A stretch of DNA of 64,000 bases from positions 6,123,764 to 6,187,763 of the forward strand of contig NC_042524.1 of assembly GCF_900963305.1 (NCBI RefSeq). The letters are read 5' to 3'. The notes beneath the pieces were generated by a model. It did no database searches. It saw only the letters and a list, made by a program, of their open reading frames with translations, and had not been told where the DNA came from. This stretch comes from Echeneis naucrates. Taxonomy: Eukaryota > Chordata > Actinopteri > Carangiformes > Echeneidae. Below are positions 34,227-46,500 of this stretch, one piece after another; the first letter of the stretch is position 1, and the number at the start of each line of letters is the position of its first letter. The position numbers and the translations under genes are program-made.

Positions 34227-37200
34227 ACTTATATATGGTGATCTCAGAGTTAAAGTCAGATGCTCTGTAAAGTCCAGAAATCAGCGAGCAGCAGAGCATA
34301 AGAAGAGGCTCTCTGCACTATGCTCAGATCGGTGCCAAAGCCACCGCCCTTTCACTGTCTTTGTCCCCATTCCCGGTCTAAAATGATCAGTCTATATTAC
34401 AGAGTACAATCTGGGGCAGTAAACACTCTCCAACTGGGCCACACCCACAGCAGAGGAATGTACCTGAATTGATGAATTGAAATGAGGCAGCCCTGTAGCA
34501 TGCGAAAGGCCCGTCTGTCACTTTCTGACAGGAATCATTCTTGCAGCCTTTTTCTCTTCCTGTTCTCCACCTTCATCAAACGAGTGCTGCTGCTACCTGT
34601 TTTCCCTACAACACCCATTTCAGCCTCCCCAGATAAATGGATTCAAACTCTGCTCTTGCATTTGCAGCAAAGGCTCCGTAAGCAAACCTTCTAAAGAGTT
34701 AAACCGTCAGTGATTCAGTGATTCCTCTTTGCTCTTAGCTTGGTTCATTCACACCCTCCTGTTTACACACTATCTTTTCTGTTTCTCTCTGACACACACA
34801 TCCTGCCCGTTCAACTCTAGTGTGCCTGTCTCCTTTCTTATCCTTCTTGCCATGGCGGAGAGTGCACGTCCACAGTCCTAGATAAGCTCAGCCTTTTGTC
34901 TATTAGACTGTGTGTTATCTCTTTGGCCCCCTATATAAAGGCCTGTCTCAAGGCCTTGCATTTGGCTGTCATGTGGCTCCGTCTGCCTTCCCTTCGAGGA
35001 GAGGGGGAGAAATGAGCTACAAATAAGAAAAAGGAGAAGGCAGAGGAGAGGTGAGGGTGAACCTGACGGTGAAGCCACGTCCGCCCTTTCTGGTGCAGAC
35101 CAGATGTAGACGCATAGAGAGGGGATGGGTGAAGGATAGAGAGATGGAAAAGAAGGAGTGGAAGAGACCATGCGAGCCCACAGCAGCCGGATGGAATTTC
35201 TAACGTACGCAGCTGGAATGTGAGGAATGCAGGACAGTCTGATCTAACCGAGAGAGAGAGAGAGAGAGGGTGGAGAGGACAGACAAGTCGGGAAGGACGA
35301 AAGAGGAAGAAGCGATAGAAGAGTGGCACGGTAACGGTCAGGGGCTTAACATGCTGCTGTGAACACAGGGCCACAGTCACTGTCTTTGGAGGGAGGGGTA
35401 CACTACGGAACAAAAAACTAATTCACTTTTGGTTTGAGGTTTTTGCAGCCTTAGTCAACGGTTATGACTGTCAGTGGTCCCGTGTGTGGCCAGAGGACCT
35501 GTGCGTCTTCGTCCCTGACTTCATCCAGACCACTGCTGGCAGAAGCACGTGTGAGACCTGCAGGGGGCGGTGTGGGCTGGTCGGCTGGCTTTATAGATCC
35601 TTTAATACAGCCTGTTCAGGGTGGGAATATCACGACACCACTCTGAAAGAAGGGTGCAACTGGGCAGATGTCGTTGGCATGTTCGGAGGCCATCACAGAG
35701 CCGGATAAACAGGGAAAGGCACACCCTGGGGCAAGGAAAGGCAACTTTTGGCTCAGCGTAAACGAGCAACGCACACTGAAGGATTTTAAAAACGAAGACG
35801 TAGGACCTCTGTTTCAAAGATGAGCTTTGAAATTCTTCTGTACGAAATTCTTTTATGATCTGCTCCACATGTAACGTCCTCTAAAAACGAATATTTCAAC
35901 AACTGTTGAAGACAGATGGTTCCCAGAAGATGAACTCTAATGGTTTTGGTGAGCCTATAATTTTTACTCTCGCACTTCCAGTGGTGGTTTTGAGTGAAAC
36001 GTCTCAACTATTGGTTGCTTTGCCATGAGAGTTGGAAGCTTTGAACGGCGATGTTTGTCTGTTGGTTGGTTCACCACATAAAGCACAGTTATAATCAAAT
36101 GGAAAAAAAAAAAAAAAAAGTTCAGAGGTGCTAGCATGGCTACAGATGTTTGTTTCCTGGTGGCCAACAACAGAACTGTAATTCTGCAGCTCAGAAAGTG
36201 TTCGACCGAGAGGTCTCTGTTGTGGATTAATTGCGATCATAAAAGTGATTGTGTAAAACTAAGCAAAAACCCAGGAAGTCCATTGGTTGAGATACTAATA
36301 ATAGGAACATTAACTTTGTTTCTACAGCACTTCTTAAAAAATCTGTTAAAATTACATTAAAATCTGAAACTCAAATTAAATTAATAAAGAATAAATAGTT
36401 AAATAATTGTAACAATTAACATAAAAAAAATCCACAAGAAAAAAAAAAGTAAATTTTAACAAGATAGTGTTTTGCCTTTCTTTCTTTTTTGCTCTATATT
36501 CTCAGTGAGTGATGAAAGCAGCTCCAAACTGCATCACACCAGTCAAGTTTAAATGGTAAGAAATATTTCATTTCGAATCAACAAACTATCTACAAAAAGC
36601 CTCCGTGTGGAGGTCAGCTCTCTTCAGGAGTATAGAACAAGGCAAACACAGACGATATGGAGGGCAAGAGAGTAAGCAATAAAGATAGATCAGGTACTGC
36701 ACTGGCTGATTCATTTTACTGGTTTAAATAATTGAGGAAACTTTTTTTTTTTTTTTTTTTTTTTTCTCTCGCCGTTCATCAGTCACAAGTCAGAACAGGC
36801 AGTCAGGACTGCTGATGACTCACACATGAAAAAAAAGAATGATATGTGCCATGTTGATAAATTGGTCAGCGGGTGGAAGAACATCCTTCTAGTACTTTTC
36901 CATGTACAACCCATGTAGCTTCGTATTAATGACCACCATTATATGTCTGAATGGAAATGACTCACAGGTTCTCTCAAGATGATAGCAGTTAAATCCAAAC
37001 AAAGTGGGAGACGAAATGATTTCCGCCTGCAGCGATGTCTGTACAATTTTCATAAGTCCTGTTGATTGTGACCCACCCTCTCCTGCTGTGCACAGCCTAC
37101 AGGGCGCTCAAATACCTGAGATTGTTCTGCTTCTCCTTACTGCAGGAATGTACAGCATGTGTTATTCATCGTCAACCAAAGAAGTGGAGCATGTCCTCAA

Positions 37201-38307
37201 TATCTCAGGATCACCACAAGATTACATTCTTTGAAAGCAAGAAAAGTCCAGACGTGCTTTATCTTTACACGTAAGTCTTCAGTATATTTAACCCCAAGAG
37301 TGTCTATTTGGCCTGCTAAACATGCTAAAAAAAAACAAAGCCTGTCCGTCATTCATTAAGTCTTTCTGCTGCTTCATGTCATTAGCTACACTCGGGGCTG
37401 CACCTCTGAACACACTGAACCTTCAGGAAGTAGTACACCCCAACCAGAGACTTCACTTCAATTCAGATCTGGGCACCTCTGTGAAAACGTGTCAAGCATC
37501 AGTGTCTGTTTTGCCGTGTTGGCTGTCAGACATTGACTGTATTTAGATAAAGATGATAGTTTTAAATTTCTGCTGCAAAAATCTGCCTGTCTAAAGCATT
37601 TATTGACAAAGCTTCTGTCACACTGCAAACTACTGACAGCCCGAAATCCAGATGGCTCCCAAGCCCACTACATTTTAGGAGCTAACGCTGGATACTTCCA
37701 CCTTTCCAACTGTAAACTCACAACTTAGCCTCTAAAGTGTGTGGTGAAACAACTCCAAGAGCCTGTAAAAGATGAAGTAGAAAATATAGATCAAGCATAG
37801 CTGCGGGTTTTTCTCCCTGGAAAGCACCTTTAAGTCTTCCTTAAGAAAAAAACAAATAACCAATTCCACGTCTGAAAGGACTCCAGGATCTCTGCTTTCA
37901 TGTAGAGGCTGTCGACTCCTCTTCATCGCCTCTTGCTCATGCTTCGTAACCACGGTAACTGACATTAAAAAAAACAGTAAGAGTGTTTTTCCAGAGGCTG
38001 GTCTGTGATTTTGAGCATCATAACTAAGAGTATCTAAGAATTTCTTGCTGGCACTGTGTAGAGCGTGCAGAGGCAGAGCCGAGCCGCTGATGCACCTATG
38101 CCCTCTGGTCATCTGACGCATGATCTTGCGTGTTCTTATATAGAAACTCCTTTCACCCACTTAATCACAGCTGATCGAGTACACTGTGGATCAGCTGCAC
38201 CCACTTACTGTACATGTGTGAATGGCTGCGGGCCACTTCGTACCCACGCTACTGGAGCAGGGAGTTATTCGGAGAGGCTAAATTCTGTCTTTTTCCTCTT
38301 TCTGCAG
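32581..38307 (+). other. inferred intron of mir-22 host transcript
   Basis: This 5.7-kb stretch between the inferred host exons has no recognised coding exon. It contains a long poly-A run (about 34192-34222), a poly-T run (about 36741-36765), GA repeats at about 35250-35268 and an A-run at about 36101-36119. Open frames here (for example on the minus strand at 34.9-35.4 kb) have no family signal. Confidence 0.4.
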
Positions 38308-39150
38308 GATTACGTGCACCTAAAGCAGAACGAAGAGTGGGACTTGCTGTTCGTGCTTTAAACCGGCTGTCTGTTTCAAACTCTCACGCTCGCTGGCTGA
38401 CTCGCAGCACTCCCTCACCCATGGCCCCAAATGGCTGACACACAGCAGTTCTTCACTGGCAAGCTTTATGTTCCTCTACACATGCTAAAGCTGCCAGCTG
38501 AAGAACTGCTCTGGTCAGCCCTGCCCCGGATGACTCAAGAAGAGGAAGGGGGTGGATTGAGGAAGGCACTCTTTCACACACTCAGTAGTCAAACTGAACT
38601 TTAATAACTTACTGGATTTGAGCCACTATTGTTGGCATTCTTGTGTTAATCACAGGTAAGGCGCGTTTCACTTTAGGCACAACAGGATGTTTGTTTGTAT
38701 CCTTTTCCCAGGTCTTTCTTCAGGTCACTGATGCCAGTCAAAAAGAGACCTCAGATTGTTTGAAAAATCCTCTTGAGTCCTCTCACAAAGATGTTTAATA
38801 TTCTATCTACTATCTATCTACTATCTGAGATTGTGTAAAATTATTCATTTATTCAATATTTCTTGACATAATTTTAATTGTTAATCCATCCCCCTGTTGC
38901 TTTTCCAGGTCCTTGTTGTATTTCAGTTATGAATTAATGGCATATTAAGGAATTATTATTGGCATTTGCAGCTGAGAGAATTACTAAATGTGACAAAAAT
39001 GCTTCCATGCTTTGGACAGTATTTCTGTGTGTATAACTGGGAAACTATAATGAAATATGTGGTATTAAACTGTACTTTAAAAGATTTCAACTTAATATAG
39101 TGTGCTAATTTTGGTTATTTTTCTTACAATAAAGAATAATATATTTTCTC
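38308..39150 (+). ncRNA. inferred mir-22-bearing exon of host transcript
   Basis: A pyrimidine-rich tract ending TTTCTGCAG (acceptor AG at 38306-38307) precedes the hairpin, and AATAAA at 39128-39133 could end the exon. This matches the mammalian arrangement, where mir-22 lies in the second exon of a noncoding RNA. Both borders are inferred from signals only. Confidence 0.4.
38433..38520 (+). ncRNA. mir22a: microRNA mir-22 precursor
   Basis: An 88-nt imperfect hairpin. The 5' arm at 38447-38468 begins AGTTCTTCACTGGCAAGC, and the 3' arm at 38488-38509 reads AAGCTGCCAGCTGAAGAAC then TGC. The 3' arm is miR-22-3p with C in place of T at position 11, the form I recall for fish miR-22a. The seed AGCTGCC is intact. 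The base of the stem is closed by GGCTGAC (38433-38439) pairing with GTCAGCC (38514-38520), and AGCAGTTCTTCA pairs with TGAAGAACTGCT. miR-22 represses many targets in heart, muscle and metabolism. Human MIR22 lies beside TLCD2 at 17p13.3, consistent with tlcd2 in this window. Confidence 0.95.
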
Positions 39151-41228
39151 AGACTTGTTGGGGACAGAATTGCACAATAAAAAAAACATACCAGGACCGA
39201 GGGCGCTTCGCTTCACCAAAAATAACAAAACACACACTAACAGGCACATGATAAATTAATGCAAAATGTCTCACACTCATCCCTTTTAACTTCTAAGTCT
39301 CTACTGATCCCATAAAAGGGAAACATACGAGATCAGAGTAAGTAAAGATGCTTTAAATGTAAAAGTGTCAAGTTTAATGGCTTCAGAAATGCAATAACTT
39401 CACAGTCTTTGTTCTCTGGGAAGCCAATCATCACATAAAAGTAAACAAGCTGACATTTATCCAGGGCTCTGTCATGTTAGATCAGTGTTATTCATAAACC
39501 AGACAAAGAAGAACAAGTCTCCAAATGCTGCTCATCAGTGCCTGGAGGTTTTAACAGCTGCTCCAAGGCCTTTTCTCCACACAACATTCACGACTGCAAT
39601 CACAAGATCATCAACTGTAGGAGGTAATGGAATAATTTAGAAAACAATCACAACGTTTCTTTGGCAAAATAGCCAAGTCATCTTGGAATATTTTTTTTAG
39701 ATAAAGGGTGTGTCCTGGTAGAAATCTGAACTTCAAGATGAGCGCAACAACTTTTCTTTTTCAATTTAGGACCATATGTAAGAGATGAGTCAACTACTCG
39801 ATAGCATCGTATCCAATAAAATATTTCTGGAAACGGTTTATATAAGTTAGTGGGGGGGATGGGGGCTGGGATGTTGCTGCACCATCTATTAATCCTCCAA
39901 ATACAGTGTGTTGGGGAACTTTCTCAAAGTTGCCACTAGATGACGTGATAGTCTCTGAAAACAACTCAGGTGGTTGAACCATAAATGGTCTGGTGTCACT
40001 GCAGGACAAGAGAAACGAAATCCCAGACAGAGTTGGAAAGATCTGTGGGAAAATGCAAGCAGACAACTGTTTTTCTAAATTAACTCAGCCAAATGCAAGT
40101 GGGCGTCCTCATAACAGTAAGTAAGTCATGATATTGAATGTAAGATGTGATTGACGAGCATCTTTGGACTGCAGGTGTATTTGTATGACAGATATATGTG
40201 CTTTCATGTCCCCAAGTGAGGACAGCACCGAAATCAACCACAACAATTCTCCAACAACAGAAAAAGGAGCAGGAAAAGTGGAGGTGTATAAATAACAAAC
40301 TGACTCAGAGGTCCTCCACACTGAACTTATCTGCTCATTCACTCTCAGTGAGTTGGATTTTATTTTGATGTCGACTATAACTTCATTTAAGAGGTAAAAT
40401 ACTTGGCTCCAATGAAAAAGTCTCATCTTTGTGAGAGTTGTCCATCACTGTGAATGAAAGGTTGGATTTCTAATATGAGAGCAATATACAGTAGCGCCTG
40501 CAGTTATTTTCTCTGAGTAGATTTAATGGCTGCTTCCACTTTTTTATTTAAACAAATGCTCAACAAAGTCCTCTATAATACTTTGATCCTCCTTCATAAT
40601 TCAATCTAATTACGATTATAGTGCAGACTTATATTTTCTTATGAGGCTCCTTAAATTGTGAATCACTGTACAGCAGGCTGTGTGTGTTGAGATTCTTTGT
40701 GATTCACAAGGTCCACCGACAAGTCTCCCTCTCTCTCTCCCTCTCTCTCCTACACACCCAGTGCAGGGATCCTGCTGCTGCCCCCGCGCGTAAATGGAAA
40801 GCTTTTACGCACCGCGTGTGTTCACTTCCAAAGCGGTTTTATAGCTGTTTTTGCATTGTCACACGCCTCTCCTGGTGCATAAGCAGGCCTCAGACACTGG
40901 AGATGTGCCACGGAGATGTAAGGGATGCGGCAATACCTCACTACATAATAGGGGGGGTGGGGGGGGGTGAAAGGCAAGGCGTGCGTCCGGACACTCACCG
41001 CCAACTCGCCTAAACGCAGAGGGACTCAGGCTCATCAATAATAAGACAATTTGATGGACTAAAACTTAATTAAATAAGCTGCCTTGCCGTTGTTAGCATC
41101 TCTGATTTTCTTTTATTGAATCTGATGACCCCCCATGGAGAACATCTGAAGGAAGACTCCTCAGCACCTCCATCCTCGGGAAAGCCGCTCAGAGACAGTC
41201 TGGCTCGGACATTTCGAAACTTTCAGTG
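39151..41228. other. trarg1: interval upstream of trarg1
   Basis: No gene is seen in 39.15-40.6 kb. From about 40680 to 41228 the sequence becomes richer in CpG and contains a TC repeat (about 40721-40748) and a poly-G tract (about 40951-40967). This is the likely promoter and 5' untranslated region of the trarg1-like gene. Confidence 0.4.
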
Positions 41229-42031
41229 ATGGCGATCAACACGGATGCTGCCTTTGAGAAGAGGGCCCTCGGTGAGAGGGAGGTTTCAAACCCCACCGAC
41301 TTCCCGGACACCGAGAAGCTGCTCAGCACCGTGACCACCGAGCCCAGCGGGCAGAACAACATCAAACCGTCCGACTCCTTCTCCCTTAACATCCGAGAGA
41401 GCGTCCGGTCCCTGGACGCCGACCAGAACGAACACCGGTTGCCGCTGAGTTCGGGCTCCGTCGGTCAACTGACGACCCCACCCAAATCCGCGTCCCGACT
41501 CAGCCTGGGCCCGCTGCCCTCCCCGGTCCCGCCCGGGTCCGCACCCCCAACTTACCTCTGGCTGGCTGTGATGTCCTGTTTCTGCCCCGCCGTCCCGGTC
41601 AACATGTGCGCCCTGTGGTACGCACATGTGGTGAGTGATACTTCATATTTAAAGCTGCGATTTTCCTAATTAAAACACATTGTTATTGTCAGTGCTGTGG
41701 ATGAGTGAGTTAGTTTTTGTATGCAATTTAACTGTTTCAGAAATACAAGTGTTTGGCTTGTGTGCCCTTTGTCGGGCACTCCCCTCTGTTTTCTCCCCCA
41801 TTAGTCCAGTTCTGTTCTCCACACTGGAGACATTGAGGGAGCAAGGAAATATGGGCGGCTGTCTATGCTGCTCAGCTGCCTGGCCATCCTGCTGGGTGTG
41901 GCTGTCATCGTCTTCATAGTGTTTACAATAGGTATGGCAGAAAAACACAGAACGTGACACACTGTCAAAGCTCAGTATAAAGCTGCGTAACTACATTTCT
42001 CTTCTCTGAACTCTCAGAGACCCAGAAGTGA
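41229..42031 (+). CDS. trarg1: TRARG1 (TUSC5)-like CD225/dispanin membrane protein, 180 aa
   Basis: Three coding exons: 41229-41630, 41805-41931 and 42018-42031 (543 nt). The N-terminal 105 residues are acidic, Ser/Pro-rich and likely disordered, with ESVRSLDADQ resembling the family's mid region. The CD225 domain follows: first membrane segment YLWLAVMSCFCPAVPVNMCA (about 109-131) with the paired cysteines that are lipid-modified in this family, a loop with GDIEGARKYGRLS, then a second hydrophobic segment LLSCLAILLGVAVIVFIVF, ending ETQK. Human TRARG1 is 177 residues and regulates trafficking of GLUT4 in adipose and muscle; its gene is at 17p13.3. The last exon encodes only the final five residues. 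The start ATG follows a GTG codon and is the first ATG in frame. PRRT2-like and other dispanins are alternatives, but gene order favours trarg1. Confidence 0.8.
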
Positions 42032-42935
42032 ACTGGTGGATGGAGGGAGACACTCTATAGTCTCCTTTTGCTTCATCTGATCTCCAACTTGCACAGAAGA
42101 CAGCGGAGGAGGAGAGGGGATGAGATTTTTCAAGATGAAAAAGCACAAGATCTGAGCTGAAAACAAGCTCAAGAGACTCTTAACATCTGGATGAAAGGAA
42201 AAAGAAAAAGGAAAGAGGTCGCAGATTGTTCCTCCTTTTTCTGTCAACATTCGCAAACCAGTAACCCCACAAACTCAGGAACAAGGGAAGGAAGATGAAG
42301 GCTGCACACAATTACCGTGTTGAACCAACACACAGCACATTTTGGGAAAAAGCCTAACTCTGCCTCTCCCAATCTAGTGGTGCACTTAAGTATACACCTG
42401 CTCAACACGCTGACGCTGATACATTTAGATTGGATTATATGGCACAATTAGATTAGAGGAAACGCGATGACATACACAACCATTATCACTATCATCATCA
42501 AAAAGCAAACACACAAATTAAGATTTGTAAATCGACAGGAAGACTCAGTGCACCTCTAGTCTGTGATGCAGCCACTACCTGCCCTGTTTCTTTTAGCATT
42601 TGCTAACAAAGTGTGGACTCACTCTCGGTGGCTGCGGGAAGATGTACAAGCTTTTTTTCTTACACTGTTTACACCGCGTCTAAAACTTGTGTGCATTTAT
42701 CACAACAATGCCCTACTTGAGTCATAGTTTGACAATCTGCTTCACTACTACTATGAAAAAATGATCAGACTCTACTGAACTGCCTGGATATCTACACCTC
42801 GTTATGTTTACAATATACTGCAAGATATGAATGGGGTTCCTCTCCCTGTATGCATTGTTCTTGGCACTCCAATGCTGATGTTTATACATTTATACTGTAT
42901 GACTGGTTTACTGTGCCATAGTTCTGCATGTCTGA

Positions 42936-42941
42936 AATAAA
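42936..42941 (+). terminator. trarg1: poly(A) signal of trarg1
   Basis: AATAAA lies about 905 bases beyond the trarg1 stop codon. The minus-strand signal of gosr1 (42981-42986) is some 40 bases further on, so the genes converge. Confidence 0.6.
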
Positions 42942-42980
42942 CCTGAATGAGCATGATGACTTCAAAGTGTGCTCATCACC

Positions 42981-42986
42981 TTTATT
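42981..42986 (-). terminator. gosr1: poly(A) signal of gosr1
   Basis: TTTATT on the plus strand (AATAAA on the minus strand), about 380 bases beyond the gosr1 stop codon. Confidence 0.5.
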
Positions 42987-43363
42987 TTATTAGACATATA
43001 AAAAAGTACTTTAGCAGTAAACAATCCCAGTAAAACACGACTTCATACATGTATAAAGAGCTAAAAATGCAAATAGAAGCAGCAATATATAAATTCCCAG
43101 ATGGAAATGTTAGAATTAAAAAATAAATAAACTCTCCAGGCTGAGAGTGGAAACAATTTCACTTTCAATTAAGACAAAATTTTAATTCCACATCTTCAAA
43201 TCTTTTTGCAGCTTTTTAAAGTGTTGTTTTAAGCAATGTAAATTACAGTAGAGGAAGAAATGTGACAAACTTAAAAAAAAAAAAACAAAAAAAAAAAGTC
43301 TTGGCACCAGTCAAGATGTTTTTGATCTTAAAGAAAGCAAAGGTGGGTCAAATGAAAAGTGAA

Positions 43364-43552
43364 TCAGTGGAAAGTGTAGAGCAACAGGAGGATGGTGCAG
43401 ACGCCAATCACCCCACCCAGAATTAAAGAGTCCCGCCTCTTGCGCAAATTGATTCTCTGGATGAGACTGTTGATGGCGGGAAAACGATCTGAAGGGTGGG
43501 GAAGTGTGGTGAAGGAAAATAATTAAAACCTAAATTGGGGATCCCTCCCTTG

Positions 43553-43589
<37 letters not shown>

Positions 43590-46500
43590 CAGCAGGGAAA
43601 ATACATCAGCATGGCTTCTAACACAACTCAGAAAATGAAGAAATGGAGTCTAATGGGGTACTCTCCTGTGTGTGTGCAGGCTTTCACTGTAAGTGCAGTT
43701 ATGTTATCCCGGCTGATCCCGGCTTATGTGGGCCTGCAACTGCAAAAAGTATTGTACATGCAAGCCTAAGATTTCAATTTTTAAAAACAGAGAATGTGAA
43801 GAATGGAGATAAATGACGAAAAGGACAAAAAAAGGATACTGGCCAAAGTTGTGACCCTGGTTTGAATGGACTTGAGCATCCCACGCTGAAATGTGATGTT
43901 CTCTTTGGTAGCCATGGCAATACTGATGGCAGACAAAACACGGGGGAATACGTAGCAGCAAAAGAAACGTACAGCTGTCAGCACAGCATCACATACACTA
44001 TGATGGTTATGCAGCAATCAGGGAAAAATTAGGGAGGCAGCATTTGAAGAGACCTGAATGTGCTCTCTGTGTGTTAAGTGACTGAAAAGGGAAGATGAGG
44101 GAGGACAGAGGAGGAAGCATTAACGCTTACCTGATTGCATTGTCAATAAGTCTGTCTGAGCTGTGGACATAAAATGGAATAAAGACAAAATCAAATTCAA
44201 ATGAAATGAAATGAAATGATTTATTAAGTCTTATTTATACAAAGATCTACAAACCTTTGAACTCTTCCTACAAGCTCAGAAAGACAGAAATGTGCCAGGA
44301 TTTAATGAATCTCTTCATTCAGCTGTAAACACATAAGATCTAGCTATAGAGGCAAAACGTGTTGTGTTCCTGCTGGACATGTGGAAAGCCTGTGCATGAA
44401 AGCACGCCGCTCTCTTGGTCTATTATCATAAAAGGAGCACTTCCTGTGATTCCTGCGAGACTTCGGAAAGTGCTGGTTAATGGAGGGTTTTTGAAAAAAG
44501 GGAGATCTCCACTGGTCAAATTCAGCCCAGTCGGAGCAGAAGCCAGTTAATCTAAATTACACCTGCTCTGAAGACAAACAGTCCATGTCTACACATACAT
44601 ACGTTTTGTGACGGCGAGTTCGTCCCTGCGATATGTGTTTTATTTCTCAGAACCAAAGGAGGCAGAAATGGATGACACACATGCTGCCATTAGCTGCTGA
44701 GGTAACTGGAGGATAGAAAAATGAAGTGTTCCGTCCAGACCGAGCAGAGCACATCAGGGCAGGACTGTGCATCCTGGCAGACTCCACTGGAGACCGAAAA
44801 TCAATATTGTGCTTTATATTTCCTCCATCCATCTATCAACCTCTTCTTCTATCTGTCTTGTGCTGTCCTCTGCCTTTTTTCCTCCATCTCTAATTAGCAG
44901 GCAGCATTCACAGGCAAGGCTTCTTGCTTTTTCTTTGATATGTCAATCTTCCTTCACAAAATAGTCTGATCCTGTTTGTATAAAACTAGTTAACATTGTT
45001 GTATTATTAGATACAATTAGTATCTTTTCCCATTACGTTTCAGGAGAGAGAGAGTGATAAATCATCCTCAAATCTTCTATCCAAATGACCGGAGCATCAG
45101 TGACACCTTTTTGTCTCCTACTTTGGTAGCAAATCCATACCATTGAAATTACAGACATGAATATCAGTTTGTTGCAAACAGGAAATCCCTAAATTTGCTC
45201 CTTGTGGTGAAGCTGGAAACTAAAAATACCCTGTTAAAATGTTTAATTTAAAGTCATAGGAGACCTACATCAACTGAACATGTGACGCAAAAGCTGTTTC
45301 AATACTTTCTGCTTTTAGATACATTCACATGCCAATACTGAGGTGATGATGTCAGATTGCTTTTGGAAAGTGATCAGACAGACCTTTGACTTTTTTTTAT
45401 GACCAAATCTTGTGTTGAGGAAACTTTCTCAGTTGACTAGCAGAACTGTATACCTCTCGGTACTGAGAACACTGCTCAACATCGCTCCTTCACTTTTGAA
45501 AACAATGTGTCCACACATGGCTTTGACTTTCCACTTATGAGCTGTGAGTACTGTACTGTATAAATGCTCTGTACTGATGATGCATAAATGATAAATGATT
45601 CATAATTGGTTTCATAATTCAATGCAATAAATAAATAATCAAATGGACATAAGACTGCAATTCAAATCTGATGTCATTTGACGTAGAGTGAATTCATTTG
45701 TTATAGATTCAATGAGCGGTGACATGAGGGCTGATGAGGATCAGCTGCTACATTTAATGGACCTGACAGAAGTGAGGTTTCTCTCACATGGACAGCAGCT
45801 GAGCAGATGTCTCTAATATGGCTCTTCCATGGACAGTGAAGGGGGACACGGTCATGTCAAGCAGCCAAGGCAGTATTTTGTTATGTTAAGAAAGGTTAGC
45901 TTTGTTCATGTTCTAATATATTTCTACTGCAAAACCAGAGACAACATTTTACCAATTTTGTTTTATACACTGTCCAATGCAGCACTGAAACAACTAAATC
46001 TGTATCTACGGGAACTTACGTAACAAACAAGACACCAGTTTACAATAAAAATAAGTTACTCCCTCGTCTTTTAAACTTAACTAATTTACTGTATTTTTTC
46101 TTCTGCATTTCATAGATTATCTCAACGTTTAAGTAAAATAGTCTAACAATAAGTGCAACTTTTATCTGAACCCATTCTCAGTGTTTTACGCTCCTCTCAT
46201 TCATTTTCTGCCTGTTGAGAAGCCAGCAGTGAGTTGGCAGATGAAGGAAAGGTTAAAAGGTAAATGTGTGGCTTCTGACATCTACACGTTCCTTTTGGTT
46301 CTGCTTTTCTGACAGTTGGCCTTGATGGTTTCATTGTATCTGTTTCTTTCTTAGTTTGAAGTCCATAAAATACTTCTAAGTTTAATGCCATAGCCATCAT
46401 GTTGGAGAAAACTATAATAGAAACACTGGATCACTGAACTTCTCTGGAAAATGAGACGAGTTACAGATTAATTTCTGATTCAACACTCAAACTCAGATGT

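Noticed and set aside
34878-35413. Two overlapping minus-strand frames of 97 and 160 codons
   Set aside because: Composition-driven (purine-rich plus strand), no splice support, no recognised motif.
41286-41627. Minus-strand open frame of 113 codons
   Set aside because: Antisense shadow of the trarg1 first exon.
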